In this document: positions 47,201 through 59,200 of the stretch, piece by piece | How the letters are laid out: the number at the start of each line of letters is the position of its first letter | Numbering within the stretch: position 1 is the first letter of the stretch | Assembly: GCA_029204225.1 (NCBI GenBank) | Contig: CM055103.1 | Span: forward strand, 4,422,276-4,486,275 | DNA: 64,000 nucleotides | Source: Diphasiastrum complanatum | Taxonomy: Eukaryota > Streptophyta > Lycopodiopsida > Lycopodiales > Lycopodiaceae | Direction: 5' to 3' | The notes under the pieces: model-generated | Told to the model about the DNA's origin: nothing | The model's input: only the letters and a program-made list of their open reading frames with translations | Databases searched by the model: none | Made by a program: the position numbers and the translations under genes

Positions 47201-50200
47201 AGGAGATATTAACTATCACTCATGAAGATTTGTATACTTTTTTTCTGTGAGATAATTTGCTATGGAAATATAAACCACTTGTAGATTGTGAATTGCTGAT
47301 GCATGCAAAAAATATTCAACATCTTAGCTCTCAACTTGTATATTATAACATCATGTGACACTGCAAATGTTTTCATTTTTATATATAAGTGTTGCATGTT
47401 TTGGATGATGCATTTTAGGTACATGACAAAATAATGATCTTATTGTATGCATTTCCTTCTCCAGAGCTTTCGAATATCTTGGGAGATGCAAGGATAGGCC
47501 CCTAGTAAGCTATTCGGTGCAACTAAATAGAACTTCAAATACTGGTATGATTTGTGGGCTTCTCATTGTATGTTGTTTTATGTAGTCATAGATAGAGGAA
47601 TTGCTAAGTTCAAAAATATGTTCAAAGTTCATCATCCCCTTGGTTTGCTATTTGTATGCCTTTCCTTGGCATGTGGGAGCGCAGTGTTTGTGGCACCTAT
47701 TTGTAGAATGATGTTATTGATATTTGGCAACGACGTCCTTCTTCGATGCTTGAGGTGCTAGGTACATATTGAGGCTCTCTTTTAGTATTCGTGGTCTCTC
47801 TATGTGACTTGGTCTATGAACAGTAGAAAAGTCCATTTGGGCAGCATTAGTAAATTTGTGTCACTACAACTTCTAGTAGGCCATGAGGAGGTGACTATCC
47901 GTCTTTGTTGCTACTATTGCTCCACACAATCTGCAACATTTTTGTGTGTACACAAGTTTTCTTGTCGCTTTCTACAACCATGATCTTCATACTTATCCCA
48001 TTGTTTGGCACACTTGTCAATAGGAGTGTTGTATTACATTCATATTTGCAATGATGCTCTTACTGGTATAGAAACTACTAGAATGACAAGAGGAGCAAAG
48101 TCATAACTCACCACGTGGCCATGTGCTTGTATGTATCACCATAAATGTACCAATTATAGAAACTACCAGAAGAACAAGAGGAGCAAAATTATAACTCACC
48201 ACCCGCCCATGTCCTTGTTTACATCACTACAAAATGGATGTAGGTAGGCACATTGGTACCTTCAAATGTGTTTGGAATGTGGATTTTTGAAACTTCTTTC
48301 CTGGCCCTAAGGCTCCAAAAAGGGGCCAAACGGCCCCACATACTGTCACCACTTTCTTGCAATTTTAAGACCTAAATCTTTCCATTTTCCCTCTTTTTGA
48401 GATGATTACGAGGGTTTCTGCATGAAAGATTATGGCCTATGTTAATCATAGTAGTTTCAACATTTTGCTCATTTCACATGCTCATTTAATCACTTATGAT
48501 ATACTTAGCCTCCCAACCCCTAATCAGCACATGGGTTGGTTAAAGCTCTAAAAGACACATGAAAAAGGGTTAGCAACATTTCAAACGCATTCCAATTGTT
48601 TTGATGGTAACGTTAGGTAGGCATTGGAGGTCCTATATATGTACACGAGTAACCCTTGAGATTGGTCTAGAATCCTCTTGATTACTTATTGGATATTTTG
48701 TGGCATACGTCTTACCACAACGCTCCTCTGTGTGAGCACTTTCTATGCCCACTTTGACCCATCACCATTAATGACATACCCAATGCTAGCCATGCTATCC
48801 TCGGCTTCTATGTTCATTGTCTTTCTTGTGTAAGCACGTGCATCCAAATCACTGTTTAACCTCATATGTAAGTACCATCACACTTTCTATTATGAAAACA
48901 ACCCCTATCTTGATGACATTGAGCAATTAGTTCTTCGACCACTCTGAACAGGCAGTCCTCCGGTTTTGCCATTGATCGAACAACCCTTCGTTTACTCAAC
49001 ACCCAAAACTTAATATACTTGATTTTTTACATTTAACTGGTAATGCCATCACCGAATTCCTTTATCAAATAACATGTGAGTAAATGTCAAATAAGGCTAA
49101 CATACATAGATCCTTATTCACAAGTCAAGAAGACTAGGGAAAAATACTAAAATTCACCTGAACGTTAATGAGCCAAGATCCTGCTCAAAAATCAGTTCCA
49201 AGCTATTTTCTACAGACCAGAAGTTTTTTTTGAATGTTTGAGAATCTTTTTCAGTGGTGAAATGGATTGCCACGTTGATCAGGCAATGTCAAGGAAAAAT
49301 TGGGTGGTGAAATAATCTTAAATCAAAGATATTATTCATTACCTAAATTAGAGAGCTTTGCCTGTATACTGAAGGACAAAAGCTTTGTAGAGCATCGGAG
49401 GTCTTAATTCTGATGCTATTACTCTCAGGTTTCAATGCTCGTGGAGTTTACCTAAGAGAGTTGCATGACTGCCAACAAGCAAGCGAGGTTAGAGATGTGA
49501 AGCTGAAACTCAATAAAATTTCCAAGTTGAATTTTTGATTTGTTGGATATATCATATAGGTTTGTTTCTTTTCAGAACATATTTTATAGAGGTAAGAAGC
49601 TTATAGCTGTCACTCGTTATGTCAAGTAGAAGTTTATTCTTCTATCGCAAGTTTGGTTTCATTTGACAAAGTCAAAATTCTACTGCCAAGTTATTCTGAA
49701 AGTATTACTTCATGCTCGTACTTGGATATGTTAACTTCTTTGTGTATGCATAAAGCTGAGTTGCAGCGGATTGCGATCCGCTGCAAAAACGTTTCGGATC
49801 GTGCGATCCGGAACGTCAGCGATCCGCGACCCAGATTGCAATTTTTTTTTTTTTGGTGGAAAAAGGAGCAATGGCTTTGAGTTTAATACTAACTAAACCG
49901 TAATTGAATGGTGGACATGCTTTTCCAATAGATATCAGAAATCAGTTTTGAAATGGTGTTCTGATGCCAATGGTTTGCAGTCTACTGACTCCATTTTCTG
50001 TTAATAAACGATAGAAAGAGTTAGAAGGAGCCTTCCTTAGACTGGCAGGAATTGTATACTTCTTGTGGAATAGCTCAAACCATCTGAAACCATCTAATGA
50101 TGTCCAAATTTCTGAAACCATCTGAAACCATATGAAATGCAGCCAGTTTTCTTAAACCATCTACTGATGTCCAGATTTCTAATGAATGAAGCCTGCAGCC

Positions 50201-53200
50201 ATCTGAAACCAAGCAACAGATCTGCATAACAATTGCTTTTTTGATATCCTTTCACATGATACCCATATTGGCAACTATCCAAAAAAAAAAAATTTGCGTT
50301 CCGGGAAACCTAATGGGAAATCCCGGATCGCATTCCGGAATGTGGACTGCAACTTGGGCATAAAGACATATTTAGGTGATTGAGAAGCGTTTTTTTCTTT
50401 TCCTTTCTGATAAAAAAGCAGCATCCAGCTGTAGCAACTCTAGATCAAAAGTTTCTTTACTTACTGAAGGATGCCATTCATGCAATTGAATAAGAGGACA
50501 ACTTTTTAAATGGAACCAAATTCAAAGTGTTGGTTGGGATCTGGATAAGAGAAATCTGAAAGTTTATCATCCAGCAGAACCTATGTACTTGTATTCATCC
50601 ACACTACTACGTGCTGTTTCTTAGCACATGGAGCTTACATGTTGCAATAGTGTAATAGGATGGTTCTTTAACTGAACAAAATGGTTGCAATTGGAGAGCT
50701 GCATTTTAAACGGTGCATTTATGAGTAGAGTAGGCAGCTTGTTGCTGAATAATGCCATAATAGACTTGTGAATGGTTTATATAACTACCGATCACAATGA
50801 CAAGTCCGCAACATGTCAAAATCAAATTGATGCCAGCACTGAAGAAACACTTGGTTCAGGACTGTCTTAAGATTAATTTGGCAGCTTCAAGGACTTTCTT
50901 GTCGTAATCTCTGCATCATGAAAGTATGATGGAAACTGCAGTAGACATTGATGGTACATTTAATGAACCCAGAATAACAGGAAATTGTAATATGAGGTCA
51001 TCTATAACTAGAGATCAAAGTAGTGGCGAAATAGTCGTATGAATAATGTTTCAAGAATGACTAAATAGAAGTGTAATTAAAGTAGAAGAAAAGGAGATAA
51101 AATATGAGAATGAGCTTGTACGATAGAAGTACTAGAGTCTAGTGGAAGGTGTGAGCATGTCAGGTGGAGTAGGATTGGAAACCAACTATGTGACTGGAGG
51201 AGTAGAGTTGGCTAATAGATTTTAATAGAGACGTGTGTGTTTAAGTGCCTCCATATGATCTGTCTGAGCCATCCTCTCATTTTTTGGCTTCCAACATACT
51301 CATCCTTCGTCCAAAGAGGCCACCATGTTCTTGACGGATCGGGAAAGCATCTCAGCCATGGCTGAATAATAACATGCATGCTGTCCACACCGAAAGTTGC
51401 AGGATACTACTGCAAAGGAAATGCCAACAGGAATTGTAACAAAAGGTGCAAAGTCTGAAGTTTTTGCCAACAGAATGTCTGGAATCTGAAACTTTGAGGA
51501 AACTAGAAAACAGTTTCATGTTGAAGCTTGCTGCAGCATGCTTATGGTTTGACATCCATACATCAATTATATTACATATACTGATACTATTATACGTTTA
51601 TGTGGTCTGTTATAAACAAGGCATTAACATTTTGCAACGCCTTCAACATTATGTGGTCCTATATTGTCTTCATCTATGTTGCAGCAGATTGCGATCCGCT
51701 GCAAAAACGATCCGGATTGCGAGCAATCCGGGACCAGAAACACTGTCCGGGATCGCAAAAAGATTTGCAATTTTTTTTCTCATCGGGCAAAGATTCAACA
51801 CTGGTTTAGGGTTTATCCATTATCTGCAAAAACGATTTGCTTCAGTATCTGATATTCATTTGCAAATCTGGATCGATTTCAAAAACGTTTGCAAATGATT
51901 TGCAAAAACGATACGGATTAGCTTCCGTATCTGCAAAAACGATTTGCTTCAGTATCTGCACAAACGATCTGGATTTGCTTCAGTAACTGCAAATCATTTT
52001 TGCAGCCAATGAATTTGTTGGTTGCGATTGAAGTGAATAGCAAATATTGGGGGTTAACCATCTGAAACCAAGCAACAGAATTGCTCTTTTGAAATCCTTT
52101 CACATGATGCCCATATTGGCAGCTTTTGAAAAAAGAAAAAATTGCAATCTGGGAAACCCTAATTGGATTTCCCAGATCGCGTGTTCCGGATCACATTCCG
52201 GCAGCATTGGTCCTCATCTATGTCTACTATCATATCATTTGGTCACTACCAATAATAAATAAATAAATAAAATGATTTACTCCAGTTCGAACCAGTTTCC
52301 GATTTGAATCGGACAAATCGGTCCGATGAATTGGCTGGTAACCTTGTGTGATATTTCTTTTGCATTAGAAGCTTGCTCAATCACTATACAAGCTGTAATC
52401 AAGATCTGAAAGTCACAGCACATTCGAAATAAAGGACCGGCAATCTAAAGATCACGAAGCACATCATTGAATTGTGCTGTGGTCAAGCACTAATCAAGCC
52501 TCAAAATAGATATGAAAATTCAATGGCAAAGCATCACCATTTTTTGAAGAAAATGAAAGCAAGTTCCATGCTTTAACACTAGCAAGTGGTGGCTTGAATT
52601 TTTGAGCAAGTAACAATGTGCTAATCCACATAAGTCGAGGTGGCATCAAATGCCTCTGACTTGTGATCCAAACTATCTACCAGTTGAAGTACATCAAAGA
52701 AATGTCAAAGAGAAGTTTTGATCTTGCAAGAGCTTATAAAAAGATGAGATTCACATGATGTACAGATGATTTGACAGATGATACAGATGATTTGACAGAT
52801 GTGAAATCATCGCTGATTTGACAGATTTCACATGATGTACAGATGATTTCACAGATGATACAGATGATTTGAGTCATTTGACAGATGATACAGATAGATG
52901 ATTTCACAGATGATACAGCTGATCGACAGATCTTAGAGATGATTTCACAGAATTCATAGATTTCACAGATTTTTTTGGCCTTTTTCTTTGCACATTTTTT
53001 GGGGGGAAACTAAAAAAAAAAAAAAATTAATTAATTAATTAGTACGGTGGGGTTCACCACGGTTCTGGGCAAAAAATTTTAAGAACCGTACGGTTCTCAG
53101 AACCATGGTGAAATGATAACGGTTCATTAATTCTATGCTTTTGTCACAAAAACATATGAAAGAGATGACCTTCTTCAAATGTTAGAAATTAGAGTTTCTA

Positions 53201-56200
53201 GAGTTAGAGTTTCTGGAATTAGAGTTTGTAGAAAATGGCCAGCAAAGAAAATGACTTCTTCAAGGGCGTTTAATTTTTAGAAAACCACTGCAACTGATAA
53301 AACTCAATTTTTTATATATTTTTGATCACAACCAAGAAAGGTATGGTGAAAAATGTCTATTGAAGGCTAGAGAGAGAAAAATGGACAGACAACAAAGAAT
53401 TTCTAGAGAAGGAAGGAAAATTTAGCAAGTAAAGCAGGTAAGAAAGTGCTCATGTATCGATTCCAGCTTTTGTCATGAAAAGATATGAAAGAGATGACCT
53501 TCAAAGTTAAAAAATTAGGGTTTTTAGAATAAGAATTCTAGAAAAAGACAAGCACAGAAAATGATCTCTTCAAGGGTGTTTAACTGCTAGGAAGTTGGAA
53601 CCAATGTAACTAACAGAATTCAATTATCCTCACAAACAAAGAAGTATGGTGTAAAATGTCTATTGAAGGCTAAGGAGAGAAAATGGCTAGAGACAGAAAT
53701 GGCCTAAACATAAAGAATTTCTAGGGAGAGAAAAAAGTTAGCAACCATAGAGGGTAGGAAATTGCTCAAGTACCATATTACGAACTCGATCACATATATT
53801 GGTATCAAATGAAACATAAGACAAAAAAAAAAATTCACACAAGCGATTTCCAGCTAAGAAAACTTAATGGTCAACAATGTCTATAGATAGGTCAGGAAGA
53901 TCTCCAACTAAGATTTCCAAAAGCATAGACTCCCCTACAAGAAGCTCAGAACTTCAAACTCATAATTTGAGAAATGGTTGTCGGAAATAGGATAGATAAT
54001 GTAATGCGGAAACTTCCTACTTCCAATGCATGACTACGCCTATCAAAAATTAAACAAAGCAGTAGTGATGAAAATTTCGTTCAATCTTCAGCAACTAACT
54101 TTGAAATCGCTAGATACTAAATGATTACGTAGCCAAACATAAAGTATTGAATTCTCAGACAATTTCTATCAGTTACAAAAGCAATACAGAGATGCATGCA
54201 TTTTGACATATACTGAACGCAATAAGAAGATAGTATTGATTCAGAAAAACAAAATCAGATGCTAGTGAGCGCAAAACAATAGCGGATAGAAACCGCGCAC
54301 AGTTGTCTCTGAGTAACTGAGAATAAGTCTGATAATAAGCAGCTCTGCTGATAAGCAATAGCGCAATAGCAACTCTAAAATAAATCTCTAAAAGACTGAG
54401 CTAGAATGCTCAAGACAGTCCAAGCTTGAAAGCTTGATAGAGAGCTAACAACAATACTTGATTGTGAATGATCTGCTTGATAAGAGCGCAGGAAGCGTCA
54501 TGTAATAACACTCAACTCCTTCACAATTCACAATGTTGATTCGTTGCTTCTGAACATGAAAAGAGATGTATGAACAACTGATTTATACTAAGTATTTAGG
54601 TCGTCAAATGCGATTGCCAGTTGGCTGGTGTCCGCTGGCATTCATCCAGTTCCTTCTCAGAAATTGATTGCTGATAAGCGGTGAAAATTGGTTGTAAACA
54701 GTTTGCCTGCAATAATGAATTAAAACTGTCACTCTGCAGAAATGAACTAAAACTGCCACAGGTGACAGTGTCGCGAAAAGGCGACAATGCCATGAAATCT
54801 CATTTCCTTAATATTGGGGTAGCCCCACACTTTGCCAGAGTCATTTCCTTAACATTTGAGGCACTTTGAAAAATGCGACTCTGCATTTTTACTCGTAATT
54901 TCTGACAGGTGAAAAATGCAAAAAAGGCGACACTGCATTTTGACACGTAATTCCTGACAGGCGACAGTGTTTGGATTGTAGAGAGAGAAAATGCGACACT
55001 GTTGTCAAACTTCGTGTATTTCTGCAGACTGTGTAAAAACACTTGTAAATCTGCAGACTGTGTAAAGACACGGGAAAATCCATAGAACTGGATAAACAAT
55101 GGATGAGGATTAAAATTGATTAGTCCATTAGTAAGAAGGAGAATAATCCAATACTCTCCCTTAATCTGAATTCTTGAATGCCTTGACCTTCAAACTTAGT
55201 TCTACATAGAATCTTCTGTGTGCTTCCAAACTCAATGCTTTGGTAAAAATATCTGCTGTCATATCTTGCATTCTATAGTACTGCAATTTGACCTCTTCGT
55301 TGAGAACTTTGCTTTTGACGAAATGATACTTCAGTTCAATGTGCTTACTCCTAGAATGAAATCTAGGGTTGACTGATAAAGCAATGGCACTTTGATTATC
55401 ACAAAATAATGTCGTCGGAGCATATTGAGTCAGACCGATATCTGAGAGTAAGTTCCTCAACCAAATTGCTTCCTTTGTAGCTTGAGAGACTGCGATATAC
55501 TCTAATTCAATGGAAGATAGAGCTATTGAAGATTGCTTGCGACTGTTGCAGGAAATTGGACCATTGTTGAGGAAGAATGTAAATTCGAAAGTGGATTTAC
55601 GAGTGTCTACATATTCCGCCCAACTTGCATCTGTGTAACGATTGAGTAAATTGAGTTTGTCGTTGCCGACTGCTTCATAACAAATGCAAAAGTCCATAGT
55701 AGCTTCGAAGATATCTCATGACTCTGATAAGAGCCTTCCAATGTGTTATACCAGGGTTAGTCATAAAGTGACTTAGGGAACTGATTGCAAAAGCTATGTT
55801 TGGCCTGGTACGGATCATGGCGTACATAAGAGATCCTATAATAGAATGGTAAGGATACTCACGCATCTGCTGCTTCTCATGAATTGTTTTGGGACATTGG
55901 TCCTTTGACAATTTGAGACCTGGTTCCATTGGTGAGAGAGCTAACTTGCAATTAATTAGATTATATCTGACTAACATGTTGTAGATGTACCTCTGTTATG
56001 TAATGTAGACCAACTTTTGTTTTCTGTCTCTGTGGATTTGTATACCAAGGCAGAAATGAGCTTCGCCCAGATCCGTCATGTCGAATTCGGAAGAGAGCAT
56101 TGTCTTAGCCTCTTTTATCAGATCGGTACCGTTGCTGAAAAGCAATGTATCATCCACGTATAAAGTGATAATGATAAAAGACTGCTGCACTGTTTTGAAG

Positions 56201-59200
56201 TAAACATTTGAATCTGAAGAGCTAGGTGTGTTCAATAAGGAAAGTATTGAATCTTCATCTTCTGATTCGCCATTGATTTGTTGTTCGTCAAAAGTAGAAG
56301 AGCTTGGACCTTCAGTGGGAATAGTCGACTGAGGAACTAAATTTTTTTTTTTTGTCAAGAAAATCTAACAGGTCGGCTACATGGGGACTGCCTTTTCCTT
56401 TGAGGTCTTGAAACTGATCTTCGATGAAGATGACAACCCGGCTAGTGAATATCTTCGACTCGATGTGATCAAACAACTTGTAGGCTTGATCTGAAGTAGT
56501 GTAGTTGATGAAAATACATTTGATACTCTGGAAGTCGAGCTTCTTCCTGAGATCACGAGGTATCTGCGCAAAAGCAGTACATCCAAAAACTCGTAGGTTT
56601 GATAAAGAAGGTTTGGTACCTGTCCAAACTTCGAATGGTGTTTTGTCTAAGAGACCTTTAGTAGGACATCTGTTCTGAATATAGGTTGCTGTTGAAACAA
56701 CTTCAGCCCAGAAGGACTTCGGAAGTGTCGCATGTGATAACATGCACTTTGCTGATTCAGCTAAGGTTCTGTTCTTTCTCTCAGCAAGACCATTTGACTG
56801 AGGCGAATAGGAGATAATGTATTGTTGCTCAATGCCGTTGTGAAGGCAATACTTCTTGAATTCGGTGGAGATGTATTCTCCCCCGTTATCTGACCTCAGT
56901 GCTTTGATTCGTTTGCCAGTTTGATTCTCAACATGCTCTTTGAATTGTCTGAATTTTGATGAAAGCCTCTGATTTCTGTTTAATGAAATAAACAAATGTT
57001 CTTCTGGAGAATTCGTCAATACAAGTAATGAAATACTTTGCATCTAGCAATGTCGGAGTTTGCATAGGTCCACATATATCTGTATGAACATCTAACAGAC
57101 CTTTTGCTGCATGCCTATGGTTTGATCTAAAAGGAATCCTAGCTTGCTTTCCAAAGATGCAACTATGACAGACAGGGAGATCGACCTTACCAGAAGGATA
57201 GTCGAGATCAAGAACCATGGATTGTCTGGACATGTTCAAAATAGATGCATAATTCAAGTGTCCTAAGCGATGATGCCATAGTAATGCTTTATTGACTAGA
57301 ACAGAGGTTTTCAAGGCTTGACTAGACTCAGAATAAGAATGTGCCAATCTATATAAGTAACCCTGCCTCTTTTCGAGTGCTAGGATCTTATTCCTCCTAT
57401 CAATAATTTTGCATTGATTAGATTCGAATTCTACCTTATGACCTCAATCTGTAATTCTACTTACTGATAACAAATTTGTAGAGAGTTTAGGAACATATAA
57501 GACGTTTGATAGTAGTTTGAATTAATTCTGTTGGAATCACAATCTTATAGTACCTTCGCCTTCAATAGTGTGAGTACTATTGTCACCAAGATGAACAAAT
57601 TTCTTCGTGCTGTAAGGCGTGTAGGAAATCTCACGTTGATTGGTCATGTGTTGAGTTGCTCCAGAATCAAGAAACCATGAATCATCCAAAAATGCGCTTT
57701 GGTCTTTGACCATGAATGCGCCTTCGTCCACTTCGACCTGGGGAGATGATGAAACTGTGTTTGCTTGTTGATCAGGTTGCTTGGCTGCATTCTTCGCTTG
57801 GAGAATTCGGCAATCCTTGATCTCATGGTTATTGCGCTTGCAATACCTGCAAAACATCTTCTTCTTCGACTGTGGATTTGATGACTGTACTTGACTTTGA
57901 GTCAGCTTCTGATTCGTTGCAGCTTTCTTGGAGCTTTTCTGCTTTCTGTCGTTTAGAGCCTTTGTTGACATATAGAGCCTGAGAGGAGGAAGTAGACAAA
58001 GTGTCCTGACTTCTTCTATTATCTTCTTGCAACAACATAGTGATAACTCTAGTAAGAGTTAAATCTGAGTGTGTCGATATGATCATCACCCAGTTCTCAT
58101 ATGTAGAGGGCAAGCTTGAAAGCAATGTCATAATTTGTGTCTTGATTGTCTATGACTGATCCGACTGCGGCCATCTGTTGCAAGAGATTCTTTAACTGGT
58201 TAATGTGACTCTGAAGAGAATCACCATTAGACATCTTGAATGTGAAGAATTTCCTTCATAGATACGTCCCTCACATCATATAGTGAGTTCAGGATGTCCC
58301 AAACGTCTTTTGAAGTTTTAGCTTCAGCTATGTGTCCAATCTATGTATCTGATATATTACCATCCTTCGATTTCCACTTTGAGTCTCTGTGTCGTCCTCA
58401 GGTTTTACAGAATGTCGTCCTCAGGTTTTACTTCTGTACCTGTAACAATGATAATTAGCAAGGTCTTCATCTTAAATTTCCACAATGATAATTGGATCCA
58501 TTCAGCTTGTCTTCAATAAGGCCAGCTTTACTTTGAGAATCCATCTGGAACTTAGTTTGTCGATTGTATCGATGACGCTAGGATGTAGTAATGCCAACAA
58601 CAGGAAATCAATTCTCTGATACTGAGACGATGAAAGGAACTGAAGAATATGATATCAATTTGATATTGCGAAAGATATCAAGTATTAGAGCTTTGATATC
58701 GAAATAGTATTAGGCCCTGAAGAAGAATCAACGCTCTGATACCATGTCGGAAATAGGATAGATAATGTAATGCAGAAACTTCCTGCTTCCAACTACGCCT
58801 ATCAAAAATTAAACAAAGCAGTAGTGATGAAAATCACGTTCAATCTTTAGCAACTAAATTTGAATTCGCTAGATATCAAGTGATTACGTAGCCAAACATA
58901 GAGTATTGAATTCTCAGACAATTTTTATCAGTTACAAAAGCAATACAGAGATGCATGCATTCTGACATATACTGAACGCAATAAGAAGATAGTATTGATT
59001 TAGAAAAACAAAATCAGATGCTAATGAGCGCAAAACAATAGAGGATAGAAACCGCGCACTCTAAGTTGTCTATGCGTAACTGGAATAAGTCTGATAATAA
59101 GCAGCTTTGCTGATAAGCAGTAGTGCAATAGCAACTCTAAAATAAATCTCTAAAAGACTGAGCTAGAATGCTCAAGACAGTTCAAGCTTGAAAGCTTGAT

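Noticed and set aside
52749-52975. CRISPR-like array
   Set aside because: Units vary in order and length without unique spacers, and the sequence is clearly eukaryotic.
53136-53143. 8-bp TSD GCTTTTGT for a MITE ending at 53135
   Set aside because: No matching copy was seen on the left side, so only an element end is reported.
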